Of a DNA stretch of 64,000 nt, positions 16,798 to 25,877 are shown one piece after another. Source of the DNA: Saccharothrix deserti (GTDB lineage Bacteria > Actinomycetota > Actinomycetes > Mycobacteriales > Pseudonocardiaceae); the NCBI RefSeq assembly GCF_009769385.1, contig NZ_VKAB01000016.1, forward strand, positions 124,001 through 188,000. Direction: 5' to 3'. The translations under genes and the position numbers were made by a program. The notes beneath the pieces were generated by a model. It ran no database searches and was not told where the DNA came from. It saw only the letters and a program-made list of their open reading frames with translations. How positions within the stretch are numbered: the stretch's first letter is position 1; each line of letters opens with the position of its first letter.

Positions 16798-17826
16798 TCA
16801 CGCGCTGTACGGAAGGTGTTCGGGCTCCACCCGTCCGAGGAGCGGCGTGCCCTTGAGGAACCGGCTCACCTCGGCGACGGCGAACTCGCCCAGGCGCCGC
16901 AGCTCGCGGCCCTGGGCCCCCGCCAGGTGTGGCGTGATGATGACGTTGGGCAGGGCGAAGAGCGGGTGCCCGGACGGCAGCGGTTCCGGGTCGGTCACGT
17001 CGAGGACGGCGGAGATGCGGCCGGTGGCGCACAACCGGGTCAGCGCCTCGGTGTCGATCAGCGATCCGCGGGCGGTGTTGATGACGACCGCGCCCTCGGG
17101 CAGGAGGTCCAGCCTGCGGCCGTCGAGCATGTGGCGCGTCTCGGGCAGGGCTGGGGCGTGCACGGTGACCAGGTCGCTGCGGCGGCAGAGGTCGTCCACG
17201 CTCACCGGCTCGGCGCCGAGGCGCGCGGCTTCGGCGGCGGTCACGTACGGGTCGTGGAGCAGGACCTCGACGTCGAACGACTGGAGCCGCCGCAGCACGA
17301 GGCGACCGATCCGGGAGGCGCCGATGACTCCGACGGTGCAGTGGTGGAGTCCGGTGCCGTCCCCTGACAACCAGTCCCTCGGCGCGCCCTCGACGGCGGT
17401 CGCGTACCGCCTGGCGCGGCTGAACGCCTGCTTCGCGCCCAGGACGAGCATGGCCATGGTGTAGTCGGCCACCGGGACGGCGTTGACATCGGCGGCGGAC
17501 GACACGACTAGACCGCGCTCGAACACGACGGGGTCGAGGCGGGCCTTGACGGTGCCGGCGGCGTGGACGAGGACGCGCAACCCCGGCGCGGCGGCCAGCA
17601 CATCGGCATCGACGCGCGGGCACCCCCACCCGGTGATCAGGATGTCCGCTTGCGCCAGGGCCGCGGCGGCGGCCGGGCCTTCGAACGAGGTGAACGTCGT
17701 CGCCGGGTCGATGTCGACCAGTTGCCGCAGCCGGGTGACGAGGTCGGGAGGGAAGACGTCGCCGAGCGCCCAGGGTGCGAGGGCGAAGACCGCGACGGGG
17801 CGCCGTGACACGGAGTGAGCTCCCAT
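16798..17826 (-). CDS. D-2-hydroxyacid dehydrogenase family protein
   Basis: 342 aa, NAD-dependent. The dinucleotide loop reads VGVIGASRIGRLVL, and the catalytic residues Arg (NTARGSL), Glu (DPEPLPSGHP) and His (PHLAGAQG) are all present, so the enzyme should be active. ATG 17826 is preferred over a longer frame because homology starts there. A LacI-type operator (17853-17866) lies 27 bp upstream and matches sites at the divergent sugar-transporter operon, so it is probably co-regulated with sugar uptake and acts on a sugar-derived acid. Confidence 0.85.
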   Translation of the reverse strand: MGAHSVSRRPVAVFALAPWALGDVFPPDLVTRLRQLVDIDPATTFTSFEGPAAAAALAQADILITGWGCPRVDADVLAAAPGLRVLVHAAGTVKARLDPVVFERGLVVSSAADVNAVPVADYTMAMLVLGAKQAFSRARRYATAVEGAPRDWLSGDGTGLHHCTVGVIGASRIGRLVLRRLQSFDVEVLLHDPYVTAAEAARLGAEPVSVDDLCRRSDLVTVHAPALPETRHMLDGRRLDLLPEGAVVINTARGSLIDTEALTRLCATGRISAVLDVTDPEPLPSGHPLFALPNVIITPHLAGAQGRELRRLGEFAVAEVSRFLKGTPLLGRVEPEHLPYSA

Positions 17827-17852
17827 CAGTGGATCAGGCAGCGACCAATCGA

Positions 17853-17866
17853 TGTAAACGTTTCCA
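17853..17866. promoter_or_regulatory. LacI-type operator, copy 1
   Basis: TGTAAACGTTTCCA, a near-palindrome centred on CG (12 of 14 symmetric), 27 bp upstream of the hydroxyacid dehydrogenase. It closely resembles the sites at 17987, 23627 and 23695. Confidence 0.7.
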
Positions 17867-17973
17867 CATGAAGTCAACTCTACGCACAAGTGCTCCTCGC
17901 TCACAACGCTCCTCCAAGAACCTGTCCACCGCAGTGACGTGCGGCTAGAGCCCTGCCGTCCGCAGACGAGCGG

Positions 17974-18003
17974 TTGACGGACGTCATGTAACCGTTTTAG
18001 CTT
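17974..18003 (+). promoter_or_regulatory. Promoter and LacI-type operator of the sugar ABC operon (copy 2)
   Basis: TTGACG (17974-17979) and TAGCTT (17998-18003), 18 bp apart, form a promoter, and TGTAACCGTTTTAG (17987-18000) lies between the elements, ideal for repression. Transcription would start near 18010, which supports the GTG 18050 start of the first permease gene. Confidence 0.6.
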
Positions 18004-18049
18004 GATGAACATTCTGTTTCAGCTCGGCACCGCGAGAGAGGCGTTGGAC

Positions 18050-19045
18050 GTGAGCATGACGCGGGTCCGCGGCGGCACTGGTGGAACCAGCCCTCCGGTC
18101 GAAGAACCACCCACCCGGTCCAAGGAGGACGGCTCGCGGCCCGGCCACCTGCGCCGCATCCGGGCCGACCGGGTGCTGCTGATCATCGCGGTGCCCGGCC
18201 TGGCGTACTTCCTGTTCTTCCACTACGGCGCGCTGTTCGGGAACGTGCTGGCCTTCCAGGACTTCGTCCCGTTCCTCGGGCTCTCGGGCAGCGAGTGGGT
18301 GGGCCTGGCCCACTTCGAGCGCATGTTCGGCGATCCGGAGTTCTGGAACGCGGTGAAGAACACGCTGGTCATCGCCGCGTTGCAGCTGGTGTTCTTCTTC
18401 CCCGCACCGCTGGCCCTCGCGCTGCTGCTGAACAGCATCGTGGGCGACACCATCCGGCGGTTCGTGCAGAGCGTGGTCTACCTGCCGCACTTCCTGTCGT
18501 GGGTGATCGTCGTCGCGCTGTTCCAGCAGATGCTGGGCGGCGCGGGCGTGGTGAACGGGTGGCTGTCGGACCTGGGCATGGGCGGCATCTCGGTCATCGG
18601 CAACCCGGACGCGTACGGGCCGCTGGTGATCGCGCAGCTCATCTGGAAGGAGTGCGGCTGGGCCACGATCATCTTCCTGGCGGCGCTGTCGCAGGTCGAC
18701 GAACAGCAGTACGAGGCCGCGGCGCTGGACGGCGCGGGCTGGGGACGGCGGCTGTGGCACGTGACGCTGCCCGCGATCAGGCCGGTCATCGCGCTGCTGC
18801 TGGTGCTGCGGCTGGGCGAGTTCCTGTCGATCGGGTTCGAGCAGTTCTTCCTCCAGCGCCAGTCGGTGGGGCCGGAGACCGGCGAGGTGCTGGAGACGTT
18901 CGTCTACTTCACCGGCTTCGCCAGCGGCGATTTCGGCTACGCCGCCGCGGTCGGGCTGTTCAAGGGCGTGATCGGCGTGGCGCTCATCTACACCGCCAAC
19001 AAGGTGGCGCACCGGCTGGGCGAGCAGGGGGTCTACCAGCGATGA
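18050..19045 (+). CDS. ABC sugar transporter permease, LplB/YtcP type
   Basis: 331 aa inner-membrane permease with six helices. The cytoplasmic EAA loop that contacts the ATPase is visible (YEAAALDGAGWGRRLWHVTLP). GTG 18050 has AGAGAGG 8 nt upstream; an upstream TTG 18002 would overlap the predicted promoter. The stop overlaps the next ATG (ATGA). As for other LplB-type systems, no ATPase gene is in the operon, so a shared MsiK-like ATPase elsewhere is expected. Ligands of this class are oligosaccharides or uronate sugars; here the nearby DUF2264 hydrolase points to plant or microbial polysaccharide fragments. Confidence 0.9.
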   Translation: MSMTRVRGGTGGTSPPVEEPPTRSKEDGSRPGHLRRIRADRVLLIIAVPGLAYFLFFHYGALFGNVLAFQDFVPFLGLSGSEWVGLAHFERMFGDPEFWNAVKNTLVIAALQLVFFFPAPLALALLLNSIVGDTIRRFVQSVVYLPHFLSWVIVVALFQQMLGGAGVVNGWLSDLGMGGISVIGNPDAYGPLVIAQLIWKECGWATIIFLAALSQVDEQQYEAAALDGAGWGRRLWHVTLPAIRPVIALLLVLRLGEFLSIGFEQFFLQRQSVGPETGEVLETFVYFTGFASGDFGYAAAVGLFKGVIGVALIYTANKVAHRLGEQGVYQR

Positions 19046-19929
19046 GCAGGACAGGTACACCGGCCTGGATGGGCCGCCCCACCCCCGCGGTGCGCGCCGC
19101 GAAGGCCGTCGCGTTAACCGTTGTCGTGCTGCTGGTGATCTTCCCACTGTGGACGGTCGTGGCGACGAGCCTGGCCAGCCCTCAGAACGTCATCGAGAAC
19201 GGCGGCTGGGTGATCTGGCCGGAGGACTTCTCCTTCGGCGCGTACACCGAGATCCTGCAAGGCGGGATCATCACCCGCGCGCTGCTGGTCAGCACGGCCA
19301 TCACCGTCGTCGGCACGGCGTTGAGCCTGACGTGCACCATCGGCCTCGCCTACACGTTGAGCAGGCCGAAGGTCTACGGCGGCAAACCCCTGCTGCTGCT
19401 GGTGCTGTTCACGTTCCTGTTCCCGCCGGGGATGGTGCCGCTGTTCCTGGTGGTGCAGAGTGCCGGGCTGTTCGACCAGTACGCCGCGCTGATCCTGCCC
19501 TTCCTGGTCAACGTGTTCAACCTGGTCGTGATGCGCGGTTTCTTCCAGTCGATCCCGTCGGAGCTGATCGACGCCGCGCGGATCGACGGGGCCGGCGAGT
19601 TCGCGATCCTGCGCAAGATCGTGCTGCCGCTGTCCAAGGCGGTCATCGCGGTGATCGGCCTGTTCTACGCGGTCGCGTACTGGAACCGCTTCTTCGAGGC
19701 GATCATCTACTTCAACGACCAGACCAAGTGGCCGATCGGCACCGTCCTGCGGCAGTACGTCACCGGCGGCGCCTCCCTCGCCGAGACCTCCGGGGAACTG
19801 GCGACCGCTTCACCGCAATCCGTGCAGATGGCCGTCGTGATGCTGGCGACGCTGCCCATCGTGTGCGTGTACCCGTTCGTGCAGCGCTACTTCGTCAAGG
19901 GCGTCGTCACCGGGGCCTTGAAGGCCTGA
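19042..19929 (+). CDS. ABC sugar transporter permease, LplC/YtcP type
   Basis: 295 aa, six transmembrane helices, EAA-type loop SELIDAARIDGAGEFAILRKI followed by VLPL. The 4-bp ATGA overlap with the first permease shows translational coupling. Partner of the LplB-like subunit in one importer. Confidence 0.9.
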   Translation: MSRTGTPAWMGRPTPAVRAAKAVALTVVVLLVIFPLWTVVATSLASPQNVIENGGWVIWPEDFSFGAYTEILQGGIITRALLVSTAITVVGTALSLTCTIGLAYTLSRPKVYGGKPLLLLVLFTFLFPPGMVPLFLVVQSAGLFDQYAALILPFLVNVFNLVVMRGFFQSIPSELIDAARIDGAGEFAILRKIVLPLSKAVIAVIGLFYAVAYWNRFFEAIIYFNDQTKWPIGTVLRQYVTGGASLAETSGELATASPQSVQMAVVMLATLPIVCVYPFVQRYFVKGVVTGALKA

Positions 19930-19991
19930 GTCCTCCCATCCTCCCACCGGAACCACTCCTTTCGGCGCCACGCCGGGAGAGGAATCTCGTC

Positions 19992-21635
19992 ATGGATCAC
20001 CGCATCGACCGCCGTTCCCTGCTGCGGCTCGCGGGTACCGGCGCGCTCGGCCTGGTCGCCGCGCCCCTGTTCACGGCGTGCGGGAGTTCGGCGGGACGCG
20101 ACGGCGTCTCCAACGCCGGCAAGGACCTCACCCCCTGGCCGGCCTACGTGCCGTTCACCGGGCCGACCCCCGACTCCCCCGGCGACGCGTCCGGCGTGCA
20201 GCCGCTCTACCTGAAGTACCCCGAGAAGCTCACGCGGTCGGTGAACAACCCCGTGGGTGACGGCTCGGACGTCTCGGTGATGGTCGTGTCGTTCGGCGCG
20301 CCGCCGAAGCCGGTCGGCGAGAACCAGTACTGGCAGGCGATCAACAAGGCGCTCAACGTCAACCTGAAGATCACCGTCGTGCCCGACCCGGAGTACGGGC
20401 AGAAGATGGCCACGCTGATGGCCTCCGGCGAGGACCTGCCGGACATGATCATGTTCACGAACCTGGCACTGCCGCACGCGGCCGAGTTCATCCAGGCCCG
20501 CGCCGCCGACCTGTCGGAGTTCGTCGGCGGTGACGCGGTCAAGGAGTTCCCGAACCTGGCCAACATCCCGACCTACGCCTGGCAGGGCATGGGCCGCATC
20601 GGCGGCAAGATCTACGGGATCCCGCTGGAACGGCCGATGCCGGGCAACAGCCTGTTCGTCAACCGCTCGGCCATGGAGGCGGCGGGCATCCCGAAGGACT
20701 GGACGACCGAGCAGTACCTGGAGGCCATGAAGGAGCTGACCGGCGACCGCAAGTGGGGCGTCGGCTGGTTCAAGACGCTGTTCAACGGGATGGGCGCGGT
20801 CACCTACCACGCCGGCTCGTTGGGCGCGCCCAACACGTGGTCGGAGGAGGGCGGCAAGTTCACGCACACCATCACCACGCCGCAGTTCGAGCAGGCCCTG
20901 GAGGTGATGCGCAAACTGGTCGAGACCGGGACGCACTACCCCGACAGCCTCACCGTCAGCTCCACCGACATGCAGAGCTACTTCCACAACGGCACGGTCG
21001 CCTCGATCGGCGACGGCTTCGGCTCGGTGAACCTGTCCACCCTGACCAAGATCAACGGTCGGTTCGACCTCGACCTCGGCCGGCCGTACGGGCCGCAGGC
21101 CACGCCCTGGCAGAGTGCCGGCGTCTTCGGTCACGTCACCATGAAGAAGGCCGAGCCCGCCCGGATCAAGCTGCTGCTGCGCATCTGCGACTACCTCAGC
21201 GCGCCGTTCGGCACCGAGGAGTACGAGCTGGCCAACTACGGCTTGGAGGGCAAGCACTTCACCAAGGACGCCGACGGCATCAAGACCACCGAGCTGTACA
21301 AGCAGGAGAACAACTCGCTGCTGCCGACCAAGTTCATCGGTGTGGCCCCGTCGGTCCTCTACCTGCCCGGCAACTCCAACGTGGCCAAAGCCGTCCACGA
21401 GTGGCAGAAGGCGACCCTGCCCAAGAGCGTGCGCAACCCCGGCACCGGACTGCGCTCGGCCACTGATGCGAGCAAGGGCGCCCAGCTCAACCAGATCATC
21501 GGGGACGGCATCGCGGCGATCGCGTTCGGCCGCAAGCCGCCGTCGGCGTGGAAGGACGTCGTCGCCCAGTGGCGGCAGGCGGGCGGCGACAAGGCGGCCG
21601 AGGAATTCGCCTCGGAGTACGCGGCCAACCAGTGA
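19992..21635 (+). CDS. Tat-exported lipoprotein, sugar-binding subunit (LplA-like)
   Basis: 547 aa, the large size expected for LplA-type binding proteins. It has a twin-arginine signal (DRRSLLRLAG) and a lipobox (LFTAC, Cys near residue 36), so it is a membrane-anchored extracellular receptor. Family features include LPDMIMFTN and GKIYGIPLERP. The start ATG 19992 follows GGGAGAGGA. It completes the importer with the two upstream permeases; the 62-bp gap and GGGAGAGG allow separate, higher translation. Confidence 0.9.
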   Translation: MDHRIDRRSLLRLAGTGALGLVAAPLFTACGSSAGRDGVSNAGKDLTPWPAYVPFTGPTPDSPGDASGVQPLYLKYPEKLTRSVNNPVGDGSDVSVMVVSFGAPPKPVGENQYWQAINKALNVNLKITVVPDPEYGQKMATLMASGEDLPDMIMFTNLALPHAAEFIQARAADLSEFVGGDAVKEFPNLANIPTYAWQGMGRIGGKIYGIPLERPMPGNSLFVNRSAMEAAGIPKDWTTEQYLEAMKELTGDRKWGVGWFKTLFNGMGAVTYHAGSLGAPNTWSEEGGKFTHTITTPQFEQALEVMRKLVETGTHYPDSLTVSSTDMQSYFHNGTVASIGDGFGSVNLSTLTKINGRFDLDLGRPYGPQATPWQSAGVFGHVTMKKAEPARIKLLLRICDYLSAPFGTEEYELANYGLEGKHFTKDADGIKTTELYKQENNSLLPTKFIGVAPSVLYLPGNSNVAKAVHEWQKATLPKSVRNPGTGLRSATDASKGAQLNQIIGDGIAAIAFGRKPPSAWKDVVAQWRQAGGDKAAEEFASEYAANQ

Positions 21636-21647
21636 CGCCGGATCCCT

Positions 21648-21683
21648 GCCGTCCCCGTGGGAATGTCAGCCTGCGGGGACGGC
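21648..21683. terminator. Convergent hairpin between binding protein and DUF2264 gene
   Basis: GCCGTCCCCG pairs with CGGGGACGGC over a 16-nt loop; it lies between the converging genes and slightly inside the 3' end of the DUF2264 gene. Confidence 0.6.
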
Positions 21684-23570
21684 TCGGCGTTCGCAGGTGG
21701 GGGTGTCGCCCAGGGTGACCGTGACCGTCTCCGCCACCGTCTCCGCGCCCGGCAGGTCCAGGACGACCAGGTCGCCCTCGACGCGCACGCCGGGCGCGGG
21801 CGGCTCCTCCCCCGTCACCGCGAGCTGCACGAGGCTCACGTAGACCGTGGTGCCGCCGGGATGCGCGTCGGCGATCACGTACGGCGTGGCGGAGTGCGTG
21901 CCGAAGGCGTTGGCGCCCTCCGCCGTCACCAGGCCCGCACCCGTGTAGCCGTGCAAGGCCCGGACGGCACTGCTCAGCCCGTCCGGACGCCGGGCCAGCG
22001 CCACGCCGTCCCGTTCGCGCAGTTCGAGCGGGACCGGCGCGGCCAGGGCGTGGCCTCCGTCCCTGACCTGGTGCCCGGCCGGGGCCGTGACCTGGTGGAT
22101 CCTGATCTCCGCCGCGCCGTGGACCACCGAGGCCGTCAGCACGCGGACGGGGCCGTCGCGGTAGGCCGAAGCGGCGAAGCGGTCCGACACGGTCAACGGC
22201 TCGATGCGCCGCCTGGAGGAGGCTGTCCCATCGGGCGCGATGACGGCCAGGTGGTTGTCCACGCCCGACGCCTTCTCCCCCACCTCGGGTCCGGTGTGGC
22301 TGGTGTAGCCGAACTTGAGGTAGTGCGGGTCGGGCACACCGTGCGGGTCCTGGACGCGGTCGCGGTCGCTGCCGTGGTTGACCAGCCGGACGACGCCGTC
22401 CGAGCGGGTGGCGTGCAGCAGCCAGCCGGGCGCGGGCATCGTCACGAACTGGTCCGCCAGGTCGACGGGGGCCGCCTCCTCGGCGTCCGTCCAGACCGGG
22501 TGGTCGGGCGGCAGCAGCAGACCGAGGAACGCCTTGCTCGCCCAGTACGGCGACGCCGGACCCGAGTAGTCCTGCGCGGTGGGCAGGAACGGGTCGTACC
22601 AGCCCAGGGTGAGCAGCCCGCGCTCGTCCGGCACGCCCCGCTCGGTGAAGTGGCGCAGCACGCCACTGGCGATGCGCCGGGTCCGGCCGGGCGGAAGGGG
22701 TGACGCACCGGTCAGCGCGCCCAGCCACAGCGGCGCCACCGTCGCGAACCGGTAGGTCAACGAACGTCCCTGGTGCACCGGCCCGCCGTCGGCGGCGAAG
22801 AAGTGCTGGTACTGCTCCAGGAAACGGCTCAGCCGCGCGGCGTAGAGCTCCTGCCGCCCGGTGTCGCCGGCCATCCGCGCCCACAGCGACGTGTACAGGT
22901 GCATCGCCCAGCCGCAGTAGTAGTCGAAGTTCTTGCCCTTGCCGTCGGAGTACCAGCCGTCGCCGACGTACCACTCCTCGACCCGCTCCAAGCCGCCGGT
23001 GATCTCACAGGTTTCGTGCGGCCCGCCCACCTCGGCCAGGAACTGCTCGACGATCACCCGGAACAGCACCCAGTTGTTGTCCGGTGTGCGCCGCCCGATG
23101 AACCCGGCCAGCCAGGCCACCACCCGTTCCTGCTGGGCGGACGACAGCCGGTCGAACAGCCAGGGCCGGGTCTCGTGCAACGCCAGCGCCACCGAGGCCG
23201 CCTCGACGAGCTGCTGGGACATGTCGGTCAGCGCCGGCCAGGCGTACGGGTGTGCCGGGTCCGTCCCGGTGACCAGGCCGTTCCCGTATCGCTCCAGCAA
23301 CACGGTCGGGACGGCTTCGCCCGCTCCGCCGATCCTGCTGCCGGCGATCCTGAAGGCGGCGAGCAGGAACGTGCGGGCGAAGCCCTCCAGACCGTCGCTC
23401 ACCGGCCCTGACCGGCTCGCCCTGCCGGGCAGGCGGAACTGGGCGAAGCCGTCCGTCGCGGACGGCACCACGGACGTCAGCAGCTGATCCGCCACCGCCT
23501 CCCAATGCGCCCGGGTCCAGCCGGTGTAGCCGGACAGTCGTTCATCGGGCGATGGCAAGCTCAGTGGCAT
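21666..23570 (-). CDS. DUF2264-domain protein, probable glycoside hydrolase
   Basis: 634 aa, cytosolic (no signal peptide). The N-terminal two-thirds form an alpha/alpha-barrel-like domain with DUF2264 features (RFRLPGRAS-like start, LFRVIVEQFL, WYSDGKGKNFDYYCGWAMH); the C-terminal third is beta-rich. Relatives are associated with breakdown of imported oligosaccharides, including glucuronides. ATG 23570 follows TAGGAG at 6 nt. Convergent with the importer and preceded by an operator of the same LacI type, it probably processes the imported sugar. Confidence 0.8.
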   Translation of the reverse strand: MPLSLPSPDERLSGYTGWTRAHWEAVADQLLTSVVPSATDGFAQFRLPGRASRSGPVSDGLEGFARTFLLAAFRIAGSRIGGAGEAVPTVLLERYGNGLVTGTDPAHPYAWPALTDMSQQLVEAASVALALHETRPWLFDRLSSAQQERVVAWLAGFIGRRTPDNNWVLFRVIVEQFLAEVGGPHETCEITGGLERVEEWYVGDGWYSDGKGKNFDYYCGWAMHLYTSLWARMAGDTGRQELYAARLSRFLEQYQHFFAADGGPVHQGRSLTYRFATVAPLWLGALTGASPLPPGRTRRIASGVLRHFTERGVPDERGLLTLGWYDPFLPTAQDYSGPASPYWASKAFLGLLLPPDHPVWTDAEEAAPVDLADQFVTMPAPGWLLHATRSDGVVRLVNHGSDRDRVQDPHGVPDPHYLKFGYTSHTGPEVGEKASGVDNHLAVIAPDGTASSRRRIEPLTVSDRFAASAYRDGPVRVLTASVVHGAAEIRIHQVTAPAGHQVRDGGHALAAPVPLELRERDGVALARRPDGLSSAVRALHGYTGAGLVTAEGANAFGTHSATPYVIADAHPGGTTVYVSLVQLAVTGEEPPAPGVRVEGDLVVLDLPGAETVAETVTVTLGDTPTCERRAVPAG

Positions 23571-23626
23571 CAATGGCTCCTACGCTGGGAACTGGGCGAG
23601 ACACTGGATGGGCGACCAGACCATTG

Positions 23627-23640
23627 TTTAACCGTTTACT
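23627..23640. promoter_or_regulatory. LacI-type operator, copy 3
   Basis: TTTAACCGTTTACT, 56 bp upstream of the DUF2264 gene, shares TAACCGTTT with copy 2. A further TACGGTTTGATA half-site follows directly. Confidence 0.6.
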
Positions 23641-23694
23641 ACGGTTTGATAGCAGCATGACCTGGTATGCCTGTCAAGAAACCACGCCTCGCGT

Positions 23695-23708
23695 GGTATA
23701 CGTTTACA
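23695..23708. promoter_or_regulatory. LacI-type operator, copy 4 (autoregulation)
   Basis: GGTATACGTTTACA; its complement TGTAAACGTATACC shares TGTAAACGT with copy 1. It lies 42 bp before the LacI regulator start, fitting autoregulation. Confidence 0.6.
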
Positions 23709-23750
23709 CGAGACCTTGCAGCAGCTGTTCCGGTGTCAGGTGGAGGTGGG

Positions 23751-24827
23751 ATGGTCCGGCGCGCGGCGTCCGACAGCGAGGGGCGGCGTCCGACGACGAT
23801 CCGTGACGTGGCCGCGCACGCGGGCGTGTCCGTCGCCACCGTCTCCCGGATCCTGTCCGGCACCTACCCCAGCGCACCCGCCACCCGCAGCAAAGTCATG
23901 CGAGCGGTCCGCGAGCTGGACTACGTGGCCAACGCCAACGCGCGCGGACTGGCCGGCGCGAGCAGCCGCAGCGTCGCCATCATCGTCAACTCGGTCATCT
24001 CGCCCCACTACGCCCACGTCGCGCAGGGCGTGCAGACGCAGGCCGCGATCGAGGGCAAGCTGTGCATCGTCGGCACCACCGGCAGTGACCCCGAGCGCGA
24101 GTTCGCCACGGTCCAGCTCATGCGCGAGGAGCACGCCGAGTGCGTGATCCTCGTCGGCAACGTCGTGGCGGACGACGCCTACCGCGCGCGCATGGCCGAG
24201 TACGCCCGCGCACTGGCGCTCGCGGGCTCGCAACTCGTCCTGTGCGGGCGCCCGGAACTGGGCCCCGACGTGCCCGCCCTCGTCGTCGAGTACGACAACA
24301 CCGGCGGCGCCCACGCCATCACCAGCCACCTGCTGTCCGCGGGCCACCGGCGCATCCTGTTCCTCGGCCGCCGCGACAGCTACACCACTCCCGAAAGCCG
24401 CATCCTCGGCTACCGCAAAGCCCTGGCCGACCACCACGTGCCCCACGACCCGGGCCTGGAGGTCGAAGGCCGGATGGATCGGCGCGAGGGCTACCGGATG
24501 GTCCGCGAAAGGCTCGCCTCGGGACCACGCGACTTCACGGCCGTCTTCGCCTGCAACGACCTCATCGCGGCCGGCGCCCGCCAGGCGTTGCGCGAGCACG
24601 GGCTGCGCGTCCCCGACGACGTCTCGCTGGTCGGCTTCGACGACCTGCCGCCTGCCGCCGACATCGACCTCACCACCGTCCACGTGCCGCACGAGGAGCT
24701 GGGCCGCACCGCCGTGCGCATGGCCCTCGAACGCGTGCGGGACAAGTCGGACATGGCCGAGCACGTCATGCTCGGCACCCACATCGTCATCCGCGACTCG
24801 GTTCGCCCCGTCATCCGCACTGACTGA
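23751..24827 (+). CDS. LacI-family regulator of the adjacent sugar-uptake locus
   Basis: 358 aa. The N-terminal HTH (TIRDVAAHAGVSVATVSRIL) and hinge are followed by a periplasmic-binding-like effector domain ending in GFDDLPPAADIDLTTVHVP. ATG 23751 follows GGAGGTGGG; the longer frame upstream covers the operator and is rejected. The matching palindromes at 17853, 17987, 23627 and 23695 define a likely regulon: hydroxyacid dehydrogenase, importer, DUF2264 enzyme and the regulator itself. The inducer is probably the imported sugar or a derivative. Confidence 0.9.
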   Translation: MVRRAASDSEGRRPTTIRDVAAHAGVSVATVSRILSGTYPSAPATRSKVMRAVRELDYVANANARGLAGASSRSVAIIVNSVISPHYAHVAQGVQTQAAIEGKLCIVGTTGSDPEREFATVQLMREEHAECVILVGNVVADDAYRARMAEYARALALAGSQLVLCGRPELGPDVPALVVEYDNTGGAHAITSHLLSAGHRRILFLGRRDSYTTPESRILGYRKALADHHVPHDPGLEVEGRMDRREGYRMVRERLASGPRDFTAVFACNDLIAAGARQALREHGLRVPDDVSLVGFDDLPPAADIDLTTVHVPHEELGRTAVRMALERVRDKSDMAEHVMLGTHIVIRDSVRPVIRTD

Positions 24828-24831
24828 TCCC

Positions 24832-24960
24832 GACCCGGTAGCGCGTGCCGCCAAGCCTCGGCGGTCGGGCTGTCCGGGGTGGCGGTGTAGACGTTGAGGG
24901 TCAGGCCCGGCTCTGACGGCAGTTCCATCGCTTCGAAGTTCAGGTCGACAAGCCGGCAGG
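24832..24960 (-). pseudogene. C-terminal remnant of an XRE regulator (MmyB-like domain)
   Basis: About 40 codons read LNFEAMELPSEPGLTLNVYT followed by ATPDSPTAEAWRHAL. This is the conserved end of MmyB-like ligand-binding domains in actinobacterial XRE regulators (usual form: LDYEALTLPGDPDQTLVVYT). No HTH or upstream domain is nearby. The 357-bp gap between the LacI and SOD genes contains only this remnant and the hairpin at 25052. Confidence 0.55.
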
Positions 24961-25051
24961 TGCGGTCTGTACCGCGCGCGGCCGTCCCGTTCGCGGCCGT
25001 GCCCGCCGGTTGCCACGGCGCGGTCCACGGCCAGGACCGGGTGGCCGGTCG

Positions 25052-25107
25052 CGGGGTCTCCGGTGGTTCAGGTTCTCGTGTCGACAACACTTCCACCGGA
25101 GACCCCG
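25052..25107. terminator. 15-bp perfect inverted repeat with 26-nt loop
   Basis: CGGGGTCTCCGGTGG (25052-25066) pairs perfectly with CCACCGGAGACCCCG (25093-25107). Lying between two convergent genes it may terminate both; the long loop is unusual, so it could also be a structured RNA or a footprint of a mobile element. Confidence 0.5.
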
Positions 25108-25184
25108 GCTATCCGATCAACGCCGCGATGGCTTCGCCGACCGTCACCCGACGTCCGAACACCACTTGGAACTCGGCGGTCGGG

Positions 25185-25748
25185 CTAGAACTTGACGGTC
25201 GCGCACGCCACTCGCGGGCCGGCCGTGCCCGCCTTGCCGGCCTCGGTGCTGGTCTTCTGGGCGTGCACCACGACGGAGCCCGCACGGCGGTCGGCGAACC
25301 GCCACGGCACGGCCGTCTTCACGACGGCCCACCCGCGGTGGTCGGTGGTGAAGTCGAGCCAGATCTCGTTGTTCGGGTTGGCGTACGCGGGATCGACGGA
25401 CGGCTGGTTGGGGTCCACCACGTGCTGGTGGTGCGCGCCGGAGTCGGCCGCCGCCGTGCCGCACGGCCGCTGGTGCGCGTGAGCACCGTAGGTCCGGTTC
25501 GGCACCAACCCGTGGACGCTCAGCAGGACCTTGGTCGACTCGCGCGCCGGCACCGCCATCACCATGGCTTTCGCCCCGACCGGCACGAGCGCCGGGTCGT
25601 AGGTGAACGCCTTGGTGGCCGCGTCCGGCGCCTCGAAACTCGCGACCGTCACCGCCATACCGCGATCGAAGCCCGGGTCCGCCGACGCGGCGGGAGTGAC
25701 GGCCGCGCACAGGACGACGGCACCGACAATGGGAAGGAGAAGTTTCAC
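25185..25748 (-). CDS. Secreted Cu/Zn superoxide dismutase-family protein
   Basis: 187 aa. A GTG start at 25748 opens a clear signal peptide (KLLLPIVGAVVLCAAVTPAASA). The beta-barrel contains GAHAHQRPCG (metal histidines and first disulfide Cys), HHQH, VVVHA and a second Cys near the end (RVACATV). This matches divergent actinobacterial Cu/Zn SOD-like proteins; because loop ligands differ from classical SODs, dismutase activity is probable rather than certain. No strong RBS precedes the GTG. Confidence 0.75.
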   Translation of the reverse strand: MKLLLPIVGAVVLCAAVTPAASADPGFDRGMAVTVASFEAPDAATKAFTYDPALVPVGAKAMVMAVPARESTKVLLSVHGLVPNRTYGAHAHQRPCGTAAADSGAHHQHVVDPNQPSVDPAYANPNNEIWLDFTTDHRGWAVVKTAVPWRFADRRAGSVVVHAQKTSTEAGKAGTAGPRVACATVKF

Positions 25749-25877
25749 GGAAGCCGACGCTAGCAAGATGATCGTGAGCACCCCAATGAGCGTTTCCCTA
25801 GATTCGGGTGCCACATCACGACCGGGCGGGACAATCACGCCAGGATTTCAGGAACTCACGCAGTCGAGCAGGAGGAG

